Shown one piece after another: positions 21,801 to 34,200 of a DNA stretch of 64,000 nucleotides. Where the stretch lies: assembly GCA_019914945.1 (NCBI GenBank), contig CM034100.1, positions 5,903,209 through 5,967,208 of the forward strand. The letters are read 5' to 3'. Position 1 is the stretch's first letter. Each line of letters opens with the position of its first letter. Source of the stretch: Typha latifolia (Eukaryota > Streptophyta > Magnoliopsida > Poales > Typhaceae). The notes under the pieces were generated by a model. It saw nothing but the letters and a program-made list of their open reading frames with translations, ran no database searches and was not told where the DNA came from. Both the position numbers and the translations under genes were made by a program.

Positions 21801-24800
21801 CCTGAATCGCCGCTAGTGGAAAGCTAGAGCTTTTAGCCCTAGCTTCCATTGCAGTTGGGGAAGGCGGTGTCGTTGCCGTTTCTAGGGGCTGCTGTGTTGC
21901 TATGATGGAGGGCTCAATTTGCAAAGATGGAGGGTGCTCAATTGCAATCGGAGAAGGAATAATTGTTGCGGTTTGAATGGTCTCCACAGTTTCACCATTA
22001 TTAGTGCTTGAAGGTGGAGGTGGCACCTGTTCCGTGGTGGTCGGCGGCGTGGGGTGGCCATGCTGAGTTAGGAGGGCTACCACCAAGGCCTGAATAGCCT
22101 TTTCCATCCGCTCGATGCTTTTCTTGACGGATTTGGCTACCTTGTTAGAAAATTCTTTAAAAAATACCTTTGCCCACGCCGACGACTTGTTGTTGATGGT
22201 TGCTAGTGATGGTGGCATTAGTTGGTAGGGAGATGAGTTCTTGGTCCTCCATGATAGTGATCTACTTTGGATTTGTCTTGGATCACATGTTCACTAACGA
22301 CCGAGGAATGGTGGCTCTGATACCAATGTTACGCACTAGATCTGGACCAATATGGATGTAAGAAAATTATGAAAATTTATTTGGTGGTACATGAGTTATA
22401 GATCTAATAGTTTTAGTTTCACGTAAATCGGAGGTCTAGATAGAAAAATAAAAATAAAAGAGTGGAGCAAGGTCAAAACAGAGCAGAATGGTAATATCCG
22501 ACATTACGGTGGACGTTGGAGGGTGGTAGACAACCAAGAGTAGTGGTGAACGACCGTAGAGTAGAGTCGTTGCTGGTGGAGGAAAGTGGCCATGATTTGA
22601 AAGATCAGAATGTTTCTACGGTTATGATCTACTTTTAGAAAGATTAAGATGATCTAACGATTACGGTAAAAAATAAAGACGAAAAGAATAATTTGACTAA
22701 ATTTAGATTTATTTAATGATTATTTATCAACACATGACCACTCCTATTTATAGGAGTAAAAATCCGAGTGGATCTACATATGAATTTTTCGATTTATTTA
22801 AAAATTAAAATAAGAAAAAAATTAATTAACTAATTTGACTCGACTCGACTTAACCTATGTGATTGTATCATAACATTTTCTAAAGAGTGTCTAAAAAAGA
22901 TATGATTTTTCCCTTTCATGACTCTTTCAATGTGAAGATATCTTTCCACGGCGATGCTTTGGTTGCATAAGTCCAACTGCAAAACCTAAGGTAAAAAAAT
23001 GTATTCTAGTTGTCCTTGTAGATTTCTGATAGGCTCCTCGTAGGCTTGACTTTAGTTTGCTTAGCTCACCAGCAAGATAGTTGGCAATAAGCTTATTCTT
23101 CTAGGGCCTCGTTTGCTTTGAGTTTAGGGACCCTCCTGAATTAGTTTAGGGACCCTTAATCTAGTTCAGTAACCAAACATCTTTTTATCTTTTTCATATC
23201 TAACCAAGCATGGATGGCCATACCGATCAGCACTTGCTATGCCGACCCGTGTCGACCGGAACGACAGCGTGCTGGTTATTATGCCATGTAGAGCCCTTTT
23301 TAAATTTTTTTAAAATTTTTGTTAATTATTATCAAATCAACTAATCAGTTGATCATTTAGAAGGCTTAGATAAAATTGATGATAATGAGACTAGAGATAA
23401 TAATGATAATGGTGATGGTGATGGTGATGGTGATGGTGATGGCGATGGCGATGGCGATGGTGATAATAATGAGACTTAGTCTAGTGGCAGTGATGATGGA
23501 GATGAGACATGCGTTCCTGTTACACAGTCTTCTCAAAGAGATTATTTTTATAAAAGACTTGGGTTTGTAGGTAGCTAAACATTAGGAGAAGTGCACTTAC
23601 AGAATAATATGAGTTCATCATAATTACTATCATATCAATCACACTCACTATAATCATAACACCCATATATACTCTATATCTACAATCTTCATATGCTTAT
23701 GGTGTGTCTATGTCTATCCGATGCCGTTCATTCTCGTGCATATTCAATATTCATAATCTATCATAGGAAAATTATAAAATTTCTATTTGTATGAAGACTA
23801 TGTGAAACGTTACAAAGAACAATACTATCAGTGAATGGGTTTTGAAGAATATCTGTAGTATTTAATACAACATTCTCATGTTATTTTTGTGCCGGCAAAT
23901 GAAGTCTGTGATCCTCGTTATTTTATGTTCAATTAAATATTACTTTTAATTATTAAACTATTATCAGCTAATATTATGTATTTAATTATATTATAGATTG
24001 TCCTATCATTAATATTAGTCGTAATGAATGTCTTCGGTCATAGTATGTGTTGAATAATATTTATATTTAATTTTTGTTTTATCTTTATGGATAACGGTAT
24101 CCCTACCATTAACTAGTTTATTTTCATTTATTAATTTTATAGTAATAGAAATACATATCCTACTGAGATAGAATTTGTAACTTGCTATCCTCTAGCCTAG
24201 CAGGCAAAGATATACCTCTAATCCTACTCATATTAGACCTAGTGCTTAGGTGGTTTAGCCAATAGTAGGTCAAGAAATATTGAACGGTGATGTGGGCGGG
24301 GGTTTCCGAGGAATACAAATAATTTCTAGGTTCTTTTTCTAAAATAGGTCATTTACAAAAATAATATAAAGATAAAGCATTATTAGGTTTTGAACTTTTA
24401 ACACATATATTTAAACTAAAAACTAAAGATTGATATATCGAAGACCCAAGAATATTTTAAATATTCTAAAAAGTTTATTAAAAATATTATAAATATATGC
24501 TAGTGGCATGTAGGGGTGTGCCACCGACACGGTTGGGCGTGCCGATAATCAAGTTTACTAAAAAAAATCAAGACTAAGAAATAAGACGAAGTAATCGAAT
24601 TCGGGGCTTAGCTTCAAACCAAATAATACTCTGGAATTTTATTTTCAATAAATTTGAGTGAATCTTCAATGTTTGGAGATGGCCTAATGGTGATGATTAT
24701 GATGTATAGATTATTCTTAAGAGTAAGCTATCTTTGAGGAATGAAGGCCAAGGACAATAAGTTCTTTCAAAATGTTTTGCTAAGCCGATTAAGGAGGTAA

Positions 24801-27800
24801 TCTAACTTGTATGAAAGAAAGAACAAAATCTTTGGAATTCTTACTGGGTAATATCTTCCTTTCTTTTTTAATCCTACTTTTATAGGCTCTTACTTTCAAA
24901 CAAGTTACACATATAGACATATTTATCTCCACCTAGTTTTCTGAAAGTTTAGTATTTGCAATTAAACATATAGTTATGTATTTATATTTAAAGGAAAAAT
25001 ATATTTTACCCTCTTGTAATTTGGTTGATATTCCGTTCTCCTTGAAGGAAAAATATATTAGTTAAAGTATATAGTTATTCTACTTTTATAGGCTCTTACA
25101 TCACATGCTTATCATTTTTTATCTATGTGCAACCATTAGATTCTCCATCCAATTATAATATGAGCGATTTCCTATCAAGACTGTCAAACTTTTGATATTT
25201 TTGCCCTTTATCTTCTCTCCTTTTGAAATGTTTGCGATCTCCTAACTTTAAAATTGACAAATGACAATGATTGTAGTGTAGTTAGAACAAAACTCAGATT
25301 TTCATGAAAAATCTACTTTTTCTACTGATTACTGTAAATTAAAAGGGGCATTTCGTTTTTTTTTTAATTTTAACTCTAATTTTTGTTAGCGAACTACTAA
25401 TAGTTTAGAACTATAAGTTGGTTAAGTACTTAAGTGTCACAGATGAAAATTCGGGAAGGAACTTTCAATATTGGCCCAACTATAGCTGGGTAAAATGTAT
25501 TTTTCCCTATACTTTATCTTCCTTTTATCTTTTCTGAATTCTCACTTATCTCTGTACTAAGTAGCAGCAAATGCTATAATTTGGTTGAGCATACTCTGCA
25601 AATCCATTTGCAAAGTGCTGTTTAACCTGAATTTCACTTTTGGAGAACCCTTCATTTATTCATCAAGTACTGTAGGCAGCCCTTGTGTCTCTCTGGCAAG
25701 CTGTTATCTTTTTTCCTTATTAGGCGTCTGAACTGCTTTGATAATAAAATTATGAATTGCACTCTTGGAGAACTTTTGGTATTCATTGAGAACTGATGCA
25801 GCCCTTGTGTCTCTCTGGCAAGCTGTTTTCTTTTTTCTATTTAGGCATCTGAGCTGCATTTCCTTTCAAATGCAATTCCTCATATCATATGGTACCTAAT
25901 CTTTTGCAGGTAGATGTTCCTTTAATTCGCTTCTTGAGAGGACAAGGGTATAAGTTTCGTGCTCTCTTTATTTTCCTTAAATTTTCCTTATATTTTCAAT
26001 GCAGATATTTCTTTTCCTAAATTGTTCATCTGAAGATTTATTGTTTAAGAAAGTGAACCTTTTTACCTTGTAGAGGGTCGATGCAGAAACAAATCGAGGG
26101 AGAAACAGGAGTGAAAATTATTTTTAAATCATCCAAGAAGGCGACTTCTGTTGGTAATGATTATCTTTGACCTTTTCATGGCAATGCCACTTAAAAACCT
26201 TCCAAGTTCTCCTATTTTTTAAACATTAAAATTGTCAAGAAGTTCAACAATTCTTTACAAGGATGAAAATTCCACTCTGCTATCTCGTGTTAGATCTGTA
26301 TTCCTTGTGCTGACAGATAACAATGGTAGTCACCTAGATCTCTTATAGGACTTGTATTGACAGAAAAAGGACAAGTGCCATTAAGTCAACTAGATGTTAT
26401 ATAGGGATTGACTAATCATCATGGTAATGGATTTGAGCTTTTTCTTTGTTCAATATGTGCAACCTCTGCAGTATTCTTATATTTCCTTTATAGTTGATGT
26501 CCTTAGTTCTCAGTGATAGATAATTAGCAGAACCTGAAATAGTAAAGTAAATTTCATAACAAACTTCACCACTTTGTTTTGTGGACAACCTTTTTGATTA
26601 GACTTCAAATAACGTTAACATTATCACCCTAGTTAGGGGATGGAACCTAAGTTGGCAAGATAAATCATGTCACCTGGTCACATTGTTACACATAATATCT
26701 TGAACTATGTGGATTTGGTTGCAGATACTGTGCCAGCTTTGGTCATAAGGCTAAATTCATATCTTAGATGCTGTTTTATAGTCTTTCAAATACTTCCACA
26801 TTTGTTAAGGGTCCTCTTGGGTCAACCCCATTTTTTTAGGTAATGAACTTTCCATCCTCCACTATTTTGTCTTTGATATCAAAAAAGAGCGAAAATTGGT
26901 TTACCCACATTAACATAATATATGCATTAAAGGTTATATAAATGATTACTTTTTGAGATTTTAAAGGTATGATATATGCTGTTGGTCTCTTATCTAATAA
27001 CTTAAACTTTTAGATTAACTAATTATCTAACATATTATCAGAGCTTAGTTTCTAGAGATCTTGAGTTCAAACCTTATTTAGCCCTATTTAGTCTCAATTT
27101 TTCATTATTTATTTTTATATGGTGTGGAGGACCACACCCTATTATCTTTCATTTTTTTAATTTTAAATGTATGATATATATTATTGGTTGCTTTGAGTTT
27201 AGGGATCCTCACTGAACTAGTTTAGAGACCCCTTAATTGATTCAGTAACTAAACATCTTTTTATTTTTTTCATATCTAATCAAGTTTACTCTAAAAAAAT
27301 ATCAAGACTAAGAAATAAGACTAATTAATCGAGTTCGGGGCTTAGCCTTAAACCAAACAAGGCCTGAAGTTTTTAGTAACTGATTATCTAACATGAATAA
27401 ATGGAAATATTTGCACAATTGTAGTCAAAGTTATCTAGTTTTTGTTTAGTTTTCCTTCTTTGAAATTCAAAACTATGATGGTGTTCTGATCAAGTCATGT
27501 TTTATAGATATTTGATGCATTATTCTTCTTCTATGTTTTTTTTGTCAATGTACATTTTTCAATCCACACTAATTTCTCTTAATTTTGTATTTATTTTTGA
27601 CTCCATTTAACAATTGTGAGATAGTTAGTTTGCAATTTTTCATATTATATTATTATTAGCTTCTTGACGGACTTCTTTTGCTTCCTAATGCCTAACTTGT
27701 AAGGTAGTACTTGTACTATTCATTTTGCAGTTATCGAGGGAAATGACGTTGAAAGTGTGACTAAAGCATCAGAGAAAATTACAACTGTACTTGAAGAGGT

Positions 27801-30800
27801 AGATTTTCTGCAGATTGAGTTACATAATACAGCTTTGAATCCTCCATATTAGTTGTTTTCGTTGTTGTCCACATTAAGATCCCAACCAAGAACCTTATTC
27901 ATTTCAATATTTTAGCATCACGTTTCACTCTTCAATTATGATTTCTCTTTAAGATGTAGGGTGTTTGGGCTTGAAGCACAAACATAACAGTAACAATTTT
28001 CTGTTGTTGTTGTTGTTGTTATTATTATTTTTTTGGTGCGGGAGGGAGGGGCTAGCTTGGGGATTATAGAGTAGCTGTAGGACAGTAGATGTAGAAGGGG
28101 AGTAGCTGACTTTGGAAGGTTAACCATCATCTTAGTTCTTATTCAAACTTCTGATTGGAAAATTTGCATATAAGATAGAAGATAGATTTGAATCCATACA
28201 TGGTACTCTGAGAAGGACATATAAGTTTGTAGCATGATATACTCTCCATATAATGTTGTCCCCGACGGTTGAACCATTTTGGCATCTCATCCATCAACAT
28301 GGTTTTTCATTATTTCATGTTTCTGTTTATGGTTACTTTGTCCTATTGGAGTCTAGGATATGTTATGTTTTTTAGAGTGTTCTGGTAACACACTTGAAGT
28401 TCTTTCACTTTTTCCAATTTCCAAAGGGACCAGCTAATATTGGTGGCAAAATGATTTGATGAATCTTATATATGTCCATAGATTGCTTAGAAATAAATAG
28501 TTGATGAATGTAAATTCATAAAGATGATTAGATATGGCGTGGACAAGGCTTGATGGAGACAATAAAATGTCAACAATCTTCATAGTAATTAAAAGTCAAT
28601 AAATATCTATTATTTCATTCATCATGAACACGCTTTGTAGAGTGAGCATGCTATTATTTTATATTTACTAACATGGCATCCGGTTTGTGAGTAGGGTGCC
28701 ATATAAATCCTTTGTTTAGAAAATATACACTAGTTTCCAACTTCTCATATTCAAACCTTTAGGAGTATATACTTTTTTTATGTGGTCGTACCAAGAGGTA
28801 AGAGAGCACCAAAATCTGAACAATTGAATATTTTGGTGACAGAAAATAGGCTTGTCTGGTACGGTTTGTTCTCCTTGTGGTCAATGGAAGCGCTGGTGAT
28901 GGTTCTTCTTTACTTCTCTGGCAGTCTATATGCAGTGCTTATCATCGATGTTGTTTTAAATTACAGTTGTAGCTGACATTGACCTGTACTGAAGAAGCAA
29001 TCAGCATGAGGGCAAGGTGAATATCAACACAACAGTATGCACGAGAATTGTGCATAATCTGTAGTCCTAGATATTCATTGCAATCAGAGATGTTTACTAT
29101 AGTCGCACTATGCGGGGATGCTAGTATGTGGAATCTGATTGTAAATGTGACTGTACAATCTGTCAAGTAATCGCATTAATCTTTAACTTTACCAAATCTC
29201 GCATCAGCTTGCTTATTTCCCTCTGAACTTCTAACTATATCTATTTCTCTTATTTGTTATGCCTGACGATGCTTTAACCCCCCAACTTATATGATTATTG
29301 TCACGACCCAAAATAGAAATCATGACCGGCCATGCATCTCAATATGCTTGAGATACACGAAGCCTTATTAATACTTTCTACGTGTACAATGGCAAAATAA
29401 ATAAATAAAATAAAAATCTGTTTGATTAAATTTAAAACTAATTATAATAAATATAAAACAATGTTAATATTTTTTAGCTTCTAAACTAAATAAATAAAAC
29501 TTCTTATCTAAAACATAAAATCTAAAAGAGCATAAAAATAAATAGGTGAATCTTAAATGGAGGTGGAGTCCGGGTACATCTCGCTCAGTCGTCCCGCTGA
29601 CTATTACCTGAGATAGATAAATAAATACAAAAAAAAAAATCCATGAGCCAACAACTATAGCTCGGTGAGTGGAATCCACTCGAAAACCAAATAAATTTTA
29701 AATCATATTAATGCTGAATAAAAATTGAACTAAAAGCAACAATATCCATAACAATATGCAATAGACATGCTCTTTAAATAGTAACAATGATAACAATAGA
29801 GAGTCACAACTTATAACCTTGCACGGTTTCAACATATTAACATCTTTTCAATATTTATACTGTCATATGTCTCAATGGGTCTAAATCCTGTGGATCCACA
29901 TCAACTAGAAGTCACCTCAAGATGACGCTCGGGACTTTTCTTCATAGCTGATCTGGTTAGGGTTATCAGATGGTATCACTATGTGATTAACATATTCTGT
30001 CTTTTCCACTAACCATTAAGAGAAGTTAGAGTCATCTAGGAATTTTTCTTATTCATCGTAGGACTGTACCCTAACCCCGCCAGAGTCACCTAAGAAAGTC
30101 ACCGCAGTAATCTGATTTAGGACTTTCCCTTGGACTTCCAGATAGACTTGAGTCACCGCAGAAAAATCGCAAGTGATTTATACCGTGACTGTTCTCTAAG
30201 TCGTACCAATACTAGTCTTGTTTTTCTTTTCACAAATTTCGATATTTGCACAAAGTATGTTGATGCACTGAGTATAATGATTAAATGCACACAGAAAATG
30301 TAACAATTAATTTTTGCACGTATGAATGAAAATAATAATTTTGCACACAAAAAATTTACATGGTCCGACAAAAGTACGAAATATAATAAAATAAATATGT
30401 GAGTGAATCCACTCACCTGAGTTTAGGCTAGACAACCGAAATCTCAAATCTCTAGCTCACATACTAAAAATAACCACCTTTAATAATAAATAATAATAAA
30501 ATTTTCAATTTGAATAATATCAATATTTCAAAATTTTCAAAAAAAAACTAAAAAGAACTAAATTGGGTTTAATTACCCATTGGATTGGGCTGGGCTACTT
30601 CTGGCCCGGCCCATTCTAAAAAAAATGGAACTAATCAAGCTGGGCCAAGGCCCAGCCGAGAAAATGGATTGGGCTGCTGTCAGAACCAGAAACAAAATTT
30701 AAAAAAAAAAATTAGGGGTTGAGAGAGGAGGGCGCACGTGCAGCCCCTCCCCTCTCCCTCTCCAGCACGCGACAAGGCGCTAATAAGGGGGGATTTCATC

Positions 30801-31233
30801 TAATCCGAATCGGATTAGATTTAATCCTCTTCTAATCTATAAATTAAACCCTAATCCTCTCTCTCTTCTCAACCCCCTCCTCCAGCCTTCTTCTCTTCCA
30901 CCGTTTTCTTTCTTTTCTCACCGTCGGAGTCGTCGCTGTGGGATTGGATCGCCAGAGCATCGCCGGAGGAAATTGGGACCACCACACTCCTCCCCAGTGA
31001 GTCCTCTCTCATCCCTCTAGTTTAATTTAAATTTAAAGGGGTAAATCGAAAATACCTAAAATTGGGGTTCTCGGCTTCTTCGGCAAATCAGGCCGGCCGG
31101 CGGCTTCGGGTCGCAACGGCATCGTCACCGGAAGCTTCGTGCTCCAAGCCCAGTGTCGGCGATATCTTCTAGGGAGCCCTCGTGGCTCCAATCGACGTCG
31201 GCGTCGGCCGTCGGTGAGTAGGTTCTCCTCCAC

Positions 31234-31269
<36 letters not shown>

Positions 31270-34200
31270 CCGGTCGTGACCCGCCGCCGGCGGAGTCACC
31301 GGCGACCACTCTCTCTAGCTTTTTCCCTTCCTCGTGTCGGACGTGAGAAGAGAGAAGGGATGGGTTAGGCTCGGGTTTAACCCGAGCCAACCCCCTTTTC
31401 TTTCAAATTCGGATTGGGTTCGGGTTCGGGTTTGGATTTTGGATCCACAGACCCGACCCGAACCAATTAAATTGGATGGGCTGCGGGCTAAACCGCACCC
31501 AATCCATTTTCTTGGTTGGGCCTTGGCCCGGCCCGATTAGTTTCTTTTGGCTGGGCTTTGGCCCAGCCCGATTAGCCTTATTTTTGGAATGGGCCGGGCC
31601 AGCAGTAGCCCAGCCCAATCCAATGGGTGGGTTAAACCCATTTTAGTTTTACTTTTAGTTTTATTTTTTTTAAATTTTAGAAATATTGATATTATTCAAA
31701 TTAAAAATTTGAATATTATTTATTATTTAAGGTGGTGATTTCTAGTACGTGAGCTAGAGATTTGAGATTTCGGTTGTCTTGCCTAGACTCAAGTGAGTGG
31801 GTTCACTCACATGTTTATTTTATTGTATTTCGTATTTTTGTCAGACCATATAAATTTTCTGTGTGCACATTATTTATTTCACCCTTATGTGTAAAAATTA
31901 AATTGCTGCAAATTCTGTGTGCAAATCTATTTATTTCATCCGTACATGCGAAAATTTAATTGTTTTATTTTCTGTGTGTATTTAATTATTATATTCAGTG
32001 CATCACCATACTTCGTGCAAATATTGAAATTTGTGAAATGAAAAATGAGACTAGTATTGATACGACTTAGAGAACAGTCCCGGTATAAATCGGTTGCGAT
32101 TTTCCGTAGTGACTCAAGTCTATTTGGAAGTCCAGGGGAAAGTCCTAAATTAGATTACTGCGGTGACTTTCTTAGGTGACTCTGGCGGGGTTAAAGAACA
32201 GTCCTACGATGAATAAGAAAAATTCCTAGGTGGCTCTAACTTCTCTCAACGGTTAGAGGAAAAGACAGAGTGTGTTAATCACAGGATGATACCCTCTGAT
32301 GACCCTAACTGGATCAGCTATGAAGAAAAGTCCTGAGCGTCATCTCGAGGTGACTTCTAGTTGATGTGGATCCACAGGGTTTAGACCCATTGAGACATAT
32401 GACAGTATAAATATCAAAAGATGTTAATATGTTGAAAACGTGCAAGGTTACAAGTTGTAACATCTCTCTCTATTGTTATCATTGTTATTATTTAGAGAGT
32501 ATGCCTATTGCATATTGTGATGGATATTGTTGCTTTTAGTTTAATTTATTCAGCATTAATATGAATTAAAATTTATTTGGTTAGTGAGTGGATTCCACTC
32601 ACTGAGCTATAGTTGTTGGCTCATGGGTTCTATTATTTTTGTATTTATTTCAGGTAATAGTCAGCAGGGCGACTGAGCGAGATGTACTCGGACTCCACCT
32701 CCACTTAGGATTCACCTATTTATCTTTCCGCTCTTTTGATTTTATGCTTTAGATTAGACATTTTATTTATTTAGTTTAGAGACTCAAAAACATTAACATT
32801 GTTTTATATTTTTATTGCAATTAGTTATAAAATTAGGGTTTTTAATTTATAAATTAAAGATCCCGAATCTGAATTGGATTCGGCGAGATCTTCCGTTGGC
32901 TTCGTCGCGTGCCGGAGAGGGAGAGGGGAGGGGTTGGACGTGTAGAGCACGTGCACCCTCCTCTCTCAACCCCTGATCATTTTTTTTTTTTTCTGGTTCT
33001 TACAATTATCCTCTGCATCTTTTAATTGCTGCCGTTTTTATCCTTGTGATTTTCAGGCAGTGAAAAGCCCAAAGCTTGATTACTCTCATTTTGTCTCTCT
33101 TCCATTGGCTATCCATCCGGCTCTAGTCCAGAAGCTACATCATTTCCAGAACTCGATACTTGGAAATAGTAGTTCTAGCCTAAATGATGATGTTGACATG
33201 GATTTACATGAGGATACTTCAGTTGAAACAGGTGACGATGATAAGCAAGCAGGAAGTTCAAGTGCTGCTGTTAAGTTTGAAGTTGAAGACAAAATGGAGC
33301 ATGTAAGAGTGAAGATAGATACTGTAGACTATAGTCAAGGTTCTAAGAATTCGACATTGTCAGGTATTGCAACACGTACTATCTTTGAATAACTGTCAGC
33401 AAACCACTCTCAGATTTCTCCTTTTGAAGATTTACTTGGATCTAGTGAATTAAGCATCATTTGAAGATCATTTATTAGAAAAAAATTTCTCGCAATTTTT
33501 GCTTTCTGTGAGATGACCTGAAAAAGAGTGAACTGATCACTTTAGTTACTATTTACTAGAGCATATTAGGCTGATCTGGATCAGGTGCATCAATTCAATG
33601 GTTTCTCGGCCTGCTGTGCCATGCTGGTCTTCGATTCATAAATCCAACTTTCTTTGATCCTGTCTCAGGGCTTGCTATGAGTTTTTCTGGGCCTGTTGAA
33701 TCTAGCCCGGTACTCTTAAATACTTATATGTCCATACCTGCTGTCTATCCTAATCCTTTCCTCTTCTCCACCAGCTGCCTACCCTTCTTTCATCCTACAA
33801 TTCTGCTATTCTGCCCCAGGTGCAACATTTCATCTTGTGTTTTCTTTTTTCCTTTGGTAGATTTGGTTTTGTCACTATATCTTCTCATTGATTATGAACT
33901 ATTGATGGGTATGATGGTCCTACTAATGGCTTGAAAATAAGCTTGTAAAGAGATTTCCAAAAGCGTAAGCTCCATCTCCAGCAGACCCACCTCAAAATTC
34001 CTGCTTTAATGGCTTAAGAAACCGTCTCTGCAAGGTGATTTCATTGCATTATATTCCTAATACCTACCTCCATGCTCTGCCTGTTGCTGGTCTTTTGCTT
34101 TGGGCAAGTGGGGCAGGCCCGCACCTTAAAATTAGCTTTGGATCAGGCTTGTGAATGAGACTCAAAAAAGAAGGGGGGAAGAACACTGGGTTACTTTTGG

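Larger units (their letters stand above)
20981..22875 (-). mobile_element. Small non-autonomous LTR retrotransposon, antisense, in ASCC1-like intron
   Basis: Two direct LTRs (20981-21533 and 22327-22875; start TGTTACGCAC, end TAAC(A)) flank only about 790 bp of internal DNA. The minus-strand primer binding site TGGTATCAGAGCCACC abuts the right LTR, so the element reads right to left: PBS, short gag-like frame, then a Gypsy-like end (complement of CTTGAGGACAAGGTGGTCAG at 21549-21568) before the 3' LTR. No RT or integrase. Flanks TTTCC and TTTTC are a possible diverged 5-bp target duplication. The ends and layout are intact enough to have been mobilised by a relative. Confidence 0.85.
23104..24625. 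mobile_element. MITE split by a 1.3-kb insertion
   Basis: Its left half (GGCCTCGTTTGCTTTGAGTTTAGGGACC..., 23104-23218) and right half (CAAGTTTACTAAAAAAAATC...TTCAAACCAAA, 24550-24625) together match the uninterrupted copy at 27185-27364. The break lies exactly where the other copy reads CTAATCAAGTTTAC, so the interrupting DNA is a later insertion. Confidence 0.78.

Noticed and set aside
23376..23570. Met/Val-rich open frame
   Set aside because: It is a translation of the GATGGT hexamer microsatellite inside a transposon.
31033..31618. Several short overlapping frames in the foldback spacer with SLSLSLSL or NPNPNP runs
   Set aside because: They come from the (GA)n and GGGTTC repeats; no domain or splice support.
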